Below are positions 35,126 through 43,995 of a DNA stretch of 64,000 nucleotides, piece by piece (within the stretch, counting starts at the first letter, position 1; every line of letters starts with the position of its first letter). The stretch is taken from assembly GCA_038210495.1 (NCBI GenBank), contig JBBQWR010000032.1, forward strand, positions 1 to 64,000, written 5' to 3'. The notes below the pieces were generated by a model. It saw only the letters and a list, made by a program, of their open reading frames with translations, was not told the DNA's origin and did not search any database. The position numbers were made by a program, and so were the translations under genes. The stretch comes from JBBQWR01 sp038210495. GTDB lineage: Bacteria > Planctomycetota > Planctomycetia > Pirellulales > DATAWG01.

Positions 35126-35152
35126 GACAGGGAGCGCCTAGCGGTGACTCGT

Positions 35153-36061
35153 TTACTCGACGGGCCGCGAGGATTCGGTCGAACCGGGGGTCGCCAGCCG
35201 CGCCTCGCGAGTCACCCGACTGGGCCCAATGGCGCAGGAAATCTCATGATGAAAGACCTCGCGCAGCACGTCTTCCGTGAGACCGGCCGGCGAATCGTGA
35301 TAATGGATCGTTTGATTCAGACAAGCGACGCGCGAGCAACCGGTGGCGATCGCGCGAATATCGTGGCTCACGATGACCATCGTCAAGCCCAGCGACTCGT
35401 GAAGATTGCGGCTCAATTGGGCGAACTGCCGCTGCCCCGCTTCGTCGATCCCGACCAGCGGCTCATCGAGAATGAGAATTTTCGGCCGCGCGGCGAGCGC
35501 TCGGGCCATGAAACATCGCTGCTGCTGGCCGCCCGACAGTTCGCCGATCGGGCGCTCGGCAAGCGCGGCGATTCCCATCCGCTCGAGCAGTTTTTGAACG
35601 TAATCCCGATCGTCGCGCGAATACCATTTGAGCAGGCCCGTCTTCCCGGTGAGTCCCATCAGGGCGACTTGCCGGACGGTGAGTGGAAACCGCCATTCGG
35701 TTTGGTGCCGCTGCGGCACATAGCCGATGATGCCGCCCCTGCGGCAAGCCGCGGCCGGCGACATTCCCATCACCTGCACGCGGCCGCTGTAGCCATCCAA
35801 CAGACCGAGCATGATCTTGAGCAGCGTCGTCTTGCCGGCGCCGTTGGGACCAATGATCCCCAGGCTACAGCCCAGCTCGACGTGCAGCGTCACGTCGCGC
35901 AGCACCAGTCGGGCGGGATCGGTTTGGCCGCCGGCCGCATAACCGAAGCTGACACAGTCGATGCAAATCGCGTCGGCGCCCCCGTGATGCTCGCTCAGGC
36001 TGCCGTGAGCGCAGCCATGCGGAGAGCATTCGACCGCTCCAGTGGTGTCGAGTTTTTCCAT
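35153..36061 (-). CDS. znuC: zinc/manganese-type ABC transporter ATPase with Cys/His-rich N-terminus
   Basis: 302 residues, longer than the usual 230-260. The ATPase core has Walker A GPNGAGKTT, signature LSGGQQQR and Walker B ILILDEPLVGID, then VSHD (H-loop). The first 35 residues are an extra, metal-ligand-rich extension (ECSPHGCAHGSLSEHHGG), unusual in an ATPase and perhaps a cytoplasmic metal sensor or sink. The 3' end overlaps no other gene; 15 bp separate it from the binding-protein gene. Confidence 0.92.
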   Translation of the reverse strand: MEKLDTTGAVECSPHGCAHGSLSEHHGGADAICIDCVSFGYAAGGQTDPARLVLRDVTLHVELGCSLGIIGPNGAGKTTLLKIMLGLLDGYSGRVQVMGMSPAAACRRGGIIGYVPQRHQTEWRFPLTVRQVALMGLTGKTGLLKWYSRDDRDYVQKLLERMGIAALAERPIGELSGGQQQRCFMARALAARPKILILDEPLVGIDEAGQRQFAQLSRNLHESLGLTMVIVSHDIRAIATGCSRVACLNQTIHYHDSPAGLTEDVLREVFHHEISCAIGPSRVTREARLATPGSTESSRPVE

Positions 36062-36076
36062 ACGGCGCCGACCGGA

Positions 36077-36976
36077 CTATTTGAGAGACTGGCCCTCGAT
36101 GAGCGTCTTGAGGTTCGTTCGCATCATGTCTTGATACGTTCGATATCCGTCGACGGCCGGATTGCCTTGCGGATCGAGCACAAGCACTTCGGCGCCCGTT
36201 TGACGACGCAGGGCTTCGATCACCTGACTGGGAAACTCCGGCTCGGCGTACAGCGTTTTCAGTTTGTGCTTTTGCACGGCGTCGACCGCCTCGCGGTACT
36301 TGTCGGGCGTCACTTCTCCGCCGGGAGAGGCTTCGATGTCGGTGAGTCGCACGACGACATTCAATCCATAGCGCGACGCGATGAGATCGAACGCATTGTG
36401 AAACGTGATCAAGTCCCGCTGTGGAACGGATGCCAAGCCGGCGCGGTAGTCGTCGTCGATTTTTTTCAGATCGTCGTCGAGCTTTTTGGCCGCCGCGCGA
36501 ACCGAATCCGCGCGAGCGGGAAATTGCCGTTGCAATTTATCGGAGAGCGCCGCCACGAACTGTCGCGTTAGCACGGGGTCAAGCCAGAGATGGTTGTTGA
36601 CCAGCTTTAGGTCCGTTAGAAGGTCGGCAAATCGGAATACCTCCAATCGCGAAGAGTTCATTGCCGTCGCCGCGCGCTCCGCCCAGGGGTCGAGTCCCGC
36701 GCCGACAACGACCAGCAATTGGGCTCTATCCAACTGGCGAACCTGATCGGCGGTTAGCTCGACGTTGTGCGGCGACGCCTCGGCGGGCAGCAGGGTGACG
36801 ACATCGGCCCATTCGCCGGTCAATTGGCGGACGAGGCTCGCGAGCGGAAAAATGCTGACGCCGATCACCGGTTTGGCGCCCGGAGTGGGCAAAGCTCTCG
36901 GCGCGCAGCCAAACCACGATCCGATCAGGGCCAGCAGCAGTAGTCCCGCGCGAGGAGCGCGTCGATTCGTTTTCAT
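36077..36976 (-). CDS. znuA: zinc/manganese-type ABC transporter substrate-binding lipoprotein
   Basis: 299 residues from ATG 36976. The N-terminus has a basic start, hydrophobic core and a Cys (SWFGC) fitting a lipoprotein. Cluster A-I metal-binding fold: SIFPLASLVRQLTG, the first metal His in EASPHNVELT, the second in NNHLWLDP, the third in FHNAFDLIASRYG, and the last ligand region VLDPQG. A long His-rich loop typical of ZnuA is short or absent. First gene of the operon. A 15-bp palindrome lies 26 bp upstream. Confidence 0.9.
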   Translation of the reverse strand: MKTNRRAPRAGLLLLALIGSWFGCAPRALPTPGAKPVIGVSIFPLASLVRQLTGEWADVVTLLPAEASPHNVELTADQVRQLDRAQLLVVVGAGLDPWAERAATAMNSSRLEVFRFADLLTDLKLVNNHLWLDPVLTRQFVAALSDKLQRQFPARADSVRAAAKKLDDDLKKIDDDYRAGLASVPQRDLITFHNAFDLIASRYGLNVVVRLTDIEASPGGEVTPDKYREAVDAVQKHKLKTLYAEPEFPSQVIEALRRQTGAEVLVLDPQGNPAVDGYRTYQDMMRTNLKTLIEGQSLK

Positions 36977-37001
36977 CTTAAATTCGGTATCGCTGCCAAC
37001 A

Positions 37002-37016
37002 TGCAATCCAATTGCA
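37002..37016. promoter_or_regulatory. candidate metalloregulator operator upstream of the metal-uptake operon
   Basis: TGCAAT-CCA-ATTGCA is a perfect 6-3-6 palindrome 26 bp before the binding-protein start, a position suited to a Fur/Zur/MntR-type repressor. No regulator gene is in the window and no second copy was found, so the assignment rests on position and symmetry only. Confidence 0.4.
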
Positions 37017-37070
37017 ATAGCATTCTAGCTGACCGTGTAACAGGCTTCCAGTAGTCGCAGGTCGTAGTCG

Positions 37071-37181
37071 TAGGTCAGGCGCCCCGTGCCCGACACGCGC
37101 GATTTCAATTCAGTTCGATCGAGCGGAGCGCTGACGTTCGCTCGGGGATTGCGCTTGTCACGCACATGGCGACTGACCTAC
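37071..37181. repeat. TAGGTCAGGC-family inverted repeat (copy 3)
   Basis: Outer arms TAGGTCAGGCGCCCCGTGCC and CGACTGACCTACGG. The interior differs from copies 1 and 2. Its right arm, read on the minus strand, gives the TAG stop of the glycosylase gene (37178-37180). Confidence 0.7.
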
Positions 37182-37696
37182 GGTTTGATCCTAAACCTGT
37201 ACGGCTTGTCCTTCCAATCGCCAGCGTAGTTGACGCCGACGCGGGGCGAACGAACGACCCGCGGGCCGGGTATGATCACGCCGCGATCCTCGATCCACAG
37301 ACCGGTATCGGCCGCGATCGGCCGACCATTGAAACGCTTGTCGATTCCGACCTCGCGAGTAACAACGCCCGGACCAGTGTGCGGACCGGCGGCGCGGATC
37401 AGCACGCCGGACGCCACGCCGTCTCGGCCGGTAACGACATTGCACATCCAAAACAGGCCGTAGATGAAATGGATATACCACCGCCCGGGCGGACCGAACA
37501 GCACGGTCGTTCGCGGCGTCAGTCCGAACCGGCCGTGGCAGGCCAAGTCGTGGGCCCCGATATAGGCCTCCGTCTCACGAATCATGAACCCAACCTCGTC
37601 TTCACCCTGCCGAGACACGAGATATTTGCCCAATAGCTGCCGGGCGACCGTCAGCGCATGCCGAGCGAAGAAATCGGTGTCGAGCGGAACGCCCAT
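37178..37696 (-). CDS. 3-methyladenine DNA glycosylase (AAG/MPG family)
   Basis: 172 residues from the ATG at 37696, a little shorter than the usual 190-200. Excises alkylated purines such as 3-methyladenine and hypoxanthine in base-excision repair. Family markers: LLGKYLV, the catalytic Glu and Tyr in RETEAYIGAHDLACH, PGRWYIHFIYGLFWMCNVV and VLIRAAGP. Longer upstream readings are not supported. The stop lies in a repeat arm. Confidence 0.93.
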   Translation of the reverse strand: MGVPLDTDFFARHALTVARQLLGKYLVSRQGEDEVGFMIRETEAYIGAHDLACHGRFGLTPRTTVLFGPPGRWYIHFIYGLFWMCNVVTGRDGVASGVLIRAAGPHTGPGVVTREVGIDKRFNGRPIAADTGLWIEDRGVIIPGPRVVRSPRVGVNYAGDWKDKPYRFRIKP

Positions 37697-37773
37697 CGCC
37701 GACTCTTGAACGTCAGCGGAATTTGTCGTGCGTCGGAAGTTCAATTCCGGCTGCGCCTTGCCAGTTCGCTTGC

Positions 37774-38661
37774 TCACTTCCGCGGCTTCAAATGCTTGTC
37801 GAGAAATTCGAACGCCGCTTGCTCGGCCCGTTTGGCGTCGTCGCCACCGAATCCGTGCTTGGCGCCTTCCAGCGTCAGCAGGTCGACTTCCACATCGCAG
37901 GCCTTGAGCCGATCGTGCATCCACGTGGCCTGCTCGTAGGCGACGTATTGATCCTGCGTCCCATGCAGAAGCAGTGTCGGCGCCGCGGCGGGCGTGACCC
38001 AGTTCAGCGGACTGGCGACGATATGTTGATGGCGGGCGTGTTCCAGATCGCCACCAAGAAATAGCGGCAGGACCTGAGCCGCGTCGACGCTCTTGCCGTA
38101 AGACTTCGTGAAATCGCTCGGGCCGTAGTAGTTCACGACGCATTGCACTGCGTCCGAAGCGGGAACGCCCGTCTGCTTCGGGTCGAACACGTTAAATTCC
38201 GCGACCCCACCGGTCACTCCAAGAAATTGGGCCAAATGGCCTCCGGCCGAATCGCCCATCGCTCCGACGTGGTCCGCGTCGACGCGATACTTATCGGCGT
38301 TTGACCTCAGCCAGCGAACGGCGTCTTTGACGTCCAGCACGGCCGCCGGAAAGGGATACTGGGGCGCCAAGCGATACGTCACCGTGACGGCCACATAACC
38401 GCGCTCGGCCAGTTTCTTGCAGCGGTCGTTCCATCCCTTGCGGTCGCCGGCTCGAAATCCGCCGCCGTGAATACACACGATGGCCGGCAGTTTTCCCGTG
38501 CCGTCCTTGGGCCGAGCCATGTTGAGTAGTAAATGCTGATTGTCGGGATTCGCGTATTCGATATTCTCCTCGAACACGATCTCGCCGGCGGGCGCCCTGG
38601 GAGTGAAGGCCAACACGACGCCAGCGGCGATTAACGCCAACCCGAGTAAAGCAGACTTCAT
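37774..38661 (-). CDS. exported alpha/beta-hydrolase (esterase/lipase type)
   Basis: 295 residues from ATG 38661, which has GAGG 8 nt upstream; MKSALLGLALIAAGVVLAF is a signal peptide. The HSL/BD-FAE-like hydrolase signature CIHGGGFRAGD (oxyanion hole), nucleophile elbow GDSAGG, acid region LHGTQDQYV and catalytic His in GAKHGFGG are all present. Such planctomycete enzymes often deacetylate polysaccharides, but the substrate here is unknown. 77 bp upstream of the glycosylase gene on the same strand. Confidence 0.9.
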   Translation of the reverse strand: MKSALLGLALIAAGVVLAFTPRAPAGEIVFEENIEYANPDNQHLLLNMARPKDGTGKLPAIVCIHGGGFRAGDRKGWNDRCKKLAERGYVAVTVTYRLAPQYPFPAAVLDVKDAVRWLRSNADKYRVDADHVGAMGDSAGGHLAQFLGVTGGVAEFNVFDPKQTGVPASDAVQCVVNYYGPSDFTKSYGKSVDAAQVLPLFLGGDLEHARHQHIVASPLNWVTPAAAPTLLLHGTQDQYVAYEQATWMHDRLKACDVEVDLLTLEGAKHGFGGDDAKRAEQAAFEFLDKHLKPRK

Positions 38662-38900
38662 CAAATCGATCCTCATTGTTGTGCGGAATGTTTTGCGAAT
38701 TGGATCGCAATTGAAGTTAGGCTCGCGTCGGGTCCTCGTCAATCATCCTCGAATTTTCTCAATCGCGAGACCGGTGACAACCAGCAGCATCGCCCGGAGA
38801 CTGAAACGCCAGCGGCTATGCCGCCGAGGCGACGCTGAGCTTGGGACGACTTGCGCGATCGTCCGGCCTCGGCAGGCTGGCTATCGGCCATTCGTCGCTC

Positions 38901-40025
38901 CTACCTCAGCTGCTTCGTCCAGCGGCTATAAGGATACTGCCGGTGAAGGGCATTTTTGGCCTCCAGCGCCCGCTCGGGATGTTTGGCGTCGGCCCAAAGC
39001 GTTGTCAGATTCGCCAGCGCTTCGGCGTGGACATCGGCGACGGTGCTATAGAGCAGGTCAGTTCGCAGATAAGCCCAGAGGGCTTGCTTGCCGTCTTTTT
39101 GCTTGCGGTAGCAGTTGCCCAGCGCGTTATAGGCCCGGCCCAGGAGTTCGATGTCGCCGTCGTCGGCCGAGGCGATGATCTCTTGCAGCGTCTTGATTGC
39201 TTCGGCGACTTTGCCCGATCCGGCGAGGCTGTAGGTGCGGCCGATCTTGGCTTCGACCGCTTGCTGCGCGCCGAGCTTGCCCTTGGCCGGATTGGCCAGC
39301 ACGCCGTCGAAGGCCTTCATCGCGTCGTCGTATTTACCCGAGGCCAGCGTCACCCGGCCGCGAAGTAGATTCGCGCGAGCCTTGTAAGCGGCGTCCGGCG
39401 ATTCGGCCAGCTTGTCGTAGAATTTCTGCGAACTGTCGAACCGGCCGATCGAGGTCATCAGGTCGCCGATGACTTCGTTCGCTTCGTAATAATGAAACGA
39501 CGTCGGGTTTTGCTTGAGATAGTCGAGCATCTTGGTGGCGACCACAATCGTCTCCTCTGCGGCTTTCTTGGCCGCGACGGCCGGATCGGCGCCGGCTTCT
39601 TCCTCTTCGCCGGATCCGCCACCCGACAGCATCAGGCGAGCGGAGAACAAGGCCCGGAGATAAGACAGATCGTTCCGCACGACATCTCGATCCAAATCGT
39701 CAGGCTTTACCTCTTCTAGTTCCTTGAGCGCCTTCTCGTAGTCCCCATCGGACCCGCTCTTGCGGGCTTCGCGCATCTTGGGAGGTTCGCGGCCGAAAAC
39801 GATCGATTCGATATCGCTGACATTAATTGTCTTAGTACCCTCGTCCGTCGCAACGCTGAATTGATCCTTTCCAAGGCTTTCAATGTCGCAGAGGACGCTT
39901 TTATCCGATGAGTGTATTTTGATTCGATCGGAAAATTTGCTGTTTTGAGCGCGGACCGGCGCGTCGCCGATCAAGCAGATTGCAAGCGTGACAATTGGCG
40001 TAGCCAAGAACGAGAAACGGCGCAT
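38901..40025 (-). CDS. exported TPR protein
   Basis: 374 residues from ATG 40025 (GGAG 10 nt upstream) with a signal peptide ending VRAQ. Residues 30-75 form a small beta domain (KSVLCDIESLGKDQFSVATDEG). The rest contains about six TPR-like repeats (YYEANEVIGDLMTSIGRFDSSQKFYDKL, ARANLLRGRVTLASGKYDDAM, LLGRAYNALGNCYRKQKDGKQAL). Probably a periplasmic scaffold. No catalytic motif. Confidence 0.83.
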   Translation of the reverse strand: MRRFSFLATPIVTLAICLIGDAPVRAQNSKFSDRIKIHSSDKSVLCDIESLGKDQFSVATDEGTKTINVSDIESIVFGREPPKMREARKSGSDGDYEKALKELEEVKPDDLDRDVVRNDLSYLRALFSARLMLSGGGSGEEEEAGADPAVAAKKAAEETIVVATKMLDYLKQNPTSFHYYEANEVIGDLMTSIGRFDSSQKFYDKLAESPDAAYKARANLLRGRVTLASGKYDDAMKAFDGVLANPAKGKLGAQQAVEAKIGRTYSLAGSGKVAEAIKTLQEIIASADDGDIELLGRAYNALGNCYRKQKDGKQALWAYLRTDLLYSTVADVHAEALANLTTLWADAKHPERALEAKNALHRQYPYSRWTKQLR

Positions 40026-40228
40026 CGGTAAATCGCTCCACGAAAAATTCGAATGATACGGAGGCACGAATTGGCGTCAGGAAGTGGAACGCGGTCGATT
40101 GCCGCGTTTGCCATCGGCCTACTAACTGATCGTAAACCAATCGGCACGAGAACTCAAACGCCGCATGAGCTGTCAGCCGAAAGGCCCCTCACCCGGTTCA
40201 AACCCAATGGAGAGGGGGAATATTGCCT

Positions 40229-42373
40229 CTAAGCCCCGCGGGCAGGACCAGAGATCCTCGCGGCCCGAGCGGCGTCGATGAGCGACTTGAGTTGGAAGAA
40301 GCTCGCGCGATTTTGCAAGGCGGGGTTGGCTTGCCGCGCGAGGTCGGCGACCTGGTCGAGCGCTCGGGGCACGTTTTGCAGATAATACGAGCCTCGGAGA
40401 ATCTCGGCCGTTTCGGCTGCGATGGCCGCCGTTTGCAACGACAGCGGCGTCTCCATCCAGGATGGGGCGAATTGCAATCGACCGACCGGCTGCTTGATTC
40501 GGTGAACTTGTTCGCTGCCCGGCTCGCGCCACGAAAGCTCGACCGTGGCCACGTCGTCCGAGCCGTCCGGCTTGAGCTCGACGACATACAGGGCCGTGGC
40601 GGCCTCCTCGGCCCGGAGTTCGCCTTCCAACTGCCCCGGCTCCAAGCCGGCGATGGATGTCGCGTCGTGGCCGATCAAGCGATAACTTTCCACCGCCTCG
40701 GGATTGAAATTGACCTTCAGGCTGACGCTATCAGCGACGACCTGGTTGCGCCCAGCGATCGCCGCGCGAAGCCGCCCGTTGAGGTCGTGCAGCGTCGGCG
40801 CGTGTCGGACCTCGACCGAAGCCACCTGGGCCAGTTCGCGAAGCTGCGGATTGGCGACCACGTCGGCCCGGACGTCGATGACTTCCAAGGCCACGCCAGC
40901 CGCGAGCGCCGGGGCGAGCAGCTTCTTGGATCGAGCGAGCGTGGCCGAATCGACGCGAATCAGTCCGTCGGTCAGCAGCACCAGCCGATTGGATCGGGCC
41001 GGCGCGTCGTCATCGACTTGCGCGGCCGGCGGCTTGGCATAGGACAAGGGCGCGGCCAACTCAAGGCCGACTGCTACATCGGCTACGCCTCGTGGGGCAA
41101 GCCCATTGAGTTTCGGGATAATGTCGCTAACTACGGCCTGTCGATCGGCGTATTGGGCGATCATTTTGGCGGCGCCGTCGAAAACAACGATCGTCAGCCG
41201 GTCCTTGGAAGTCATCTGCTCGGCTAAGTCGGCGATCGACCGCCGGGCGACATCCCATCGCCCTCCCGAAAGCATTTCGGCCGAAGCGTCGACGGCCAAC
41301 GTCAGATGCACGCCGACATCGAGTCCACGATGGAACTTGCCGGCCTGCGCGCCGATTTGCAACAGGCTCTGAGTGGGCTGAGCCCAGGCGAACGGGTACG
41401 GCCCGCCGGCAGTGCGCAGGGCCAACTCACCGCTTTGTGGCGGCGGGAAGTCGTAATCCATGGCCGCCAGAAAATCCTCGACGCGCACTTGCGATGCAAT
41501 GAGCGGCTGCCGGGACCGGATCGCCCGCCAAGTCGCTTCGTAACTCGAAGTGGCGGTCCAGATCGGTACGCGACTTTCGCGCAGAAGCGAATTTTTGGCT
41601 GGTTGAACGGCCGGATGCACGCCATGAACTTGCTCGAACATCAGATCGTAACCGCGCACCCGCGGACCGCTCACGCCATGAGGCGCGAGTGAGGGGATGA
41701 CCCTGAGATCGGGCGTCTGGCTGTACATCTGCGACAAGACGTCGACGCCGGGCGGTCGGTTGTCCGGAACCGGATCGTTGTCGGACGTCGAATGATTTGC
41801 TGTCTTGGGCGAGTTGATCGGCGTGACGACAATCGACTCATTCGGGCTGGGCACCGGCGTTAGCGGCGCCGGATGAGGCGTCGGCACAACAACGACAGAC
41901 GATTTCCCGCCGTTGATCCCCGGCGCCGGCACGACGGACGGCGGGATTGCGTCGCGGGCGCCTGGAGTGGCTTGGACCACGTTGTTATGGGGGTCGCCGA
42001 CCGCTCCCAGCGGCTGCATGGTCGTGCCCAGCAAATAAATGCTGCCGCCGAGGGCGAGCATGAGCGACGCCGCGACGGCGACTTGCGCCAGCCACGTCCG
42101 CCAGACTTGCCATTTCATGCCGCGACGCAGCCGGGGAATCAAACCGTCCGGGAGCCCGACATGCTGGAGTTCCTGGTCGACTTCCACATCGGCCTGAGTT
42201 CCAATAACGCGCAGCCGATCCATCACGCCAGCCGGCAGTGGCTGGGCGCGGATCAGATGATCCAACTCCCGATCCCCGAGCGCGGCGATCTCGCGAAGCC
42301 GGTCCAGCGCATGGGCCGGCACGGCGACATCGCGCAACTGCTGGTCAATCCAGGTTAGATCGTTATTGGCCAC
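40229..42373 (-). CDS. membrane VWA-domain protein (YfbK/DUF3520 type), ECF partner
   Basis: 714 residues. Residues 1-90 are a cytoplasmic helical region, followed by one transmembrane helix (about 100-118, LAQVAVAASLMLALGG). Outside, a Pro-rich linker (125-215), a YfbK-like segment (TSSYEATWRAIRSRQ), a VWA domain (about 355-530) and a DUF3520-type C-terminus (AETAEILRGSYYLQNV). The MIDAS reads DASAE instead of DxSxS. The gene follows an ECF sigma gene on the same strand, and the N-terminal/TM layout matches anti-sigma-like membrane sensors, so it may hold that sigma factor. That is inference. Confidence 0.85.
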   Translation of the reverse strand: MANNDLTWIDQQLRDVAVPAHALDRLREIAALGDRELDHLIRAQPLPAGVMDRLRVIGTQADVEVDQELQHVGLPDGLIPRLRRGMKWQVWRTWLAQVAVAASLMLALGGSIYLLGTTMQPLGAVGDPHNNVVQATPGARDAIPPSVVPAPGINGGKSSVVVVPTPHPAPLTPVPSPNESIVVTPINSPKTANHSTSDNDPVPDNRPPGVDVLSQMYSQTPDLRVIPSLAPHGVSGPRVRGYDLMFEQVHGVHPAVQPAKNSLLRESRVPIWTATSSYEATWRAIRSRQPLIASQVRVEDFLAAMDYDFPPPQSGELALRTAGGPYPFAWAQPTQSLLQIGAQAGKFHRGLDVGVHLTLAVDASAEMLSGGRWDVARRSIADLAEQMTSKDRLTIVVFDGAAKMIAQYADRQAVVSDIIPKLNGLAPRGVADVAVGLELAAPLSYAKPPAAQVDDDAPARSNRLVLLTDGLIRVDSATLARSKKLLAPALAAGVALEVIDVRADVVANPQLRELAQVASVEVRHAPTLHDLNGRLRAAIAGRNQVVADSVSLKVNFNPEAVESYRLIGHDATSIAGLEPGQLEGELRAEEAATALYVVELKPDGSDDVATVELSWREPGSEQVHRIKQPVGRLQFAPSWMETPLSLQTAAIAAETAEILRGSYYLQNVPRALDQVADLARQANPALQNRASFFQLKSLIDAARAARISGPARGA

Positions 42374-42472
42374 GGAAGGAAACGCAAATTTCGGATTTAA
42401 GATTCGTCACAAGTACCTTAGCCGCGTTCGCTCGCGACGCGATCAGCCGTTCGTTCAAGACCAAACCAGCCC

Positions 42473-43036
42473 TCACCTCGCCAGCTTCTTATTACTATTA
42501 GCCTGCGCCAGCAGCACGTCTCGCAGTTTATTGCGGGCGCGGCTGACTCGCGAGAGCACCGTGCCCAGCGGCACACCCAAGGTGTCGGCCGCCTCTTGAT
42601 GCGTCAGTTCGCCGACGACCACCAGCAGGAGTGTCTCCTTGAGTTCGTTGGGCAGCGACTGCAGCGCCTGCTGCATTTCGTCGGAGTATTCGTTCGCCAG
42701 CGGGTCCGAGGCGTCGGCGCCGACCTCCAGTTTGTTGTCCACCAGACGGAAGCTATCGCCCACGCCGCGACGCCAATGATCGACGACTCGACGTCGCAAA
42801 ATTGAGGCGAGCCAAGCTCGTTCTCCTCGACCGACGTCGAACAGTCGCCGGCTCTTCCAAGCCGAACGGAAGGTGTCTTGCAGGATATCCTCCGCCTCGT
42901 GCCGGTCGCCGACCATGCGATAGGCCGTCCGGTACAAAGCGGGTCCATGCTCCGTGACCCAGCGATCAAAATCGGCCTGCGCCAAAGCCAAGTTGGGCGC
43001 TCCCTGTGCGTATCTGGCCGCCGCTTGAGTGGCCAT
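42473..43036 (-). CDS. ECF-family RNA polymerase sigma factor
   Basis: 187 residues. Sigma region 2 is at about 25-95 (LYRTAYRMVGDRHEAEDILQ, FRSAWKSRRLFD, AWLASILRRRVVDHWRR) and region 4 at about 125-180 (LPNELKETLLLVVVGEL, HQEAADTLGVPLGTVLSRVSRARNKLR). Sigma-70 regions 1 and 3 are missing, as in ECF factors. It directs transcription of a small regulon, usually including its own operon. The membrane VWA gene starts 99 bp downstream on the same strand. Confidence 0.93.
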   Translation of the reverse strand: MATQAAARYAQGAPNLALAQADFDRWVTEHGPALYRTAYRMVGDRHEAEDILQDTFRSAWKSRRLFDVGRGERAWLASILRRRVVDHWRRGVGDSFRLVDNKLEVGADASDPLANEYSDEMQQALQSLPNELKETLLLVVVGELTHQEAADTLGVPLGTVLSRVSRARNKLRDVLLAQANSNKKLAR

Positions 43037-43534
43037 GGCTTTTTCCGCCCCTTGAGCCCAGAGCGTGCTTCGGCGCGCCTAGCGCTCGCCGCCCTGAACT
43101 AACCTTCGTGCTATCAACGATTGTTTATTCCCGCCCGGCGTGCGGGCAGTCGCGAGAAAATGCGGTAACTGCTTTGAGTCCAAGGGAATAAGTCCGCACG
43201 ATCTGACTTTGCAGGTTGACTGGATTGGACGTCTTTATGGTAGGCGGCAGTTAGTTAGGACGCAACTGTTCTATTCCCGTTGCCCGGTTTTGGGAGTAGT
43301 CGCGATTTTTTTGCAGGGCGTGTCGGGTCAGCTCTCTATTCGGCAATTGAGCAGTAGAGGCATTTGAACCACGAAGTCACCGAGACGCGACGAAGCCCAA
43401 AATCGCGGCCGTGGGACAGGGAGCTGACGCTCCCCGCTCTCCACGAAGAACGAGCTCGTCTTTGTGACCTCGTGGTTCCCTCCCTTGATTTTTCATCCCC
43501 ATGACCGCTGCTTCGGCAGCAAAAGGAGCTTCTC
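43037..43534. other. 498-bp divergent intergenic region
   Basis: Carries the promoters of the sigma gene (minus) and the small exported protein (plus), and a repeat at 43368-43477. No short gene or RNA is evident. Confidence 0.5.
43368..43477. repeat. ACCACGAAGTCAC / GTGACCTCGTGGT inverted repeat
   Basis: 13-bp arms with one mismatch lie about 85 bp apart, with CCCCGCTCTCC and CGAGCTCG inside. Looks like another dispersed intergenic repeat. Confidence 0.65.
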
Positions 43535-43849
43535 ATGTCCCGCGTTACTAAGGTGGTGATTTCCGCGACTTCGGCTTTGGTGTTGGCCCTGACGTTAGGC
43601 GCCGCGACGAATGCCCAGGCCCACTGGTATTACCCGAGCTATTACTACGGGCCGCACTACTACCACAACGTCGTGCTGCAAGATCGGGTGGTGCTGAATC
43701 CGATCATCGTTCCGTCAACGGTGAGCGTGCTGTTTCGGGCCAACAGCGTGTCGCCATGGACGCTGTACGCGAACTACGGCGCCTATAGCGATGCCGCCGG
43801 AATCGCCAGCACGCTTCGCGGCCGGGGCTTTGAGACGATGATTCGGTAG
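43535..43849 (+). CDS. small exported protein of unknown function
   Basis: 104 residues with a clear signal peptide (to NAQA, about residue 28) and a His/Tyr-rich segment after it (HWYYPSYYYGPHYYH), then VSVLFRANSVSPWTLYANYGAYSDAAGIASTL. AAAGGAG lies 7-8 nt before the ATG. The aromatic/His cluster could bind metal or surfaces. No family recognised. Confidence 0.7.
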   Translation: MSRVTKVVISATSALVLALTLGAATNAQAHWYYPSYYYGPHYYHNVVLQDRVVLNPIIVPSTVSVLFRANSVSPWTLYANYGAYSDAAGIASTLRGRGFETMIR

Positions 43850-43852
43850 GCG

Positions 43853-43900
43853 GGAGTGGCGAGTGGCGAGTGGCGGGTGGCGGGTGGCGGGTGGCGGGTA
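43853..43900. repeat. GTGGCGA/GTGGCGG heptamer tandem repeat
   Basis: About seven units immediately after the stop of the preceding gene. The same motif occurs at 47894-47925 inside a coding region and before polX (about 58436-58462). Confidence 0.85.
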
Positions 43901-43995
43901 AGGCGCCGTCACTCGCCATTCACATTGTCGCGCCAAGCCTCTGAGCAAGACGGCGTGGCAGGATGCCGTAGCTATGTAATCCGCCGTCTGAAATG

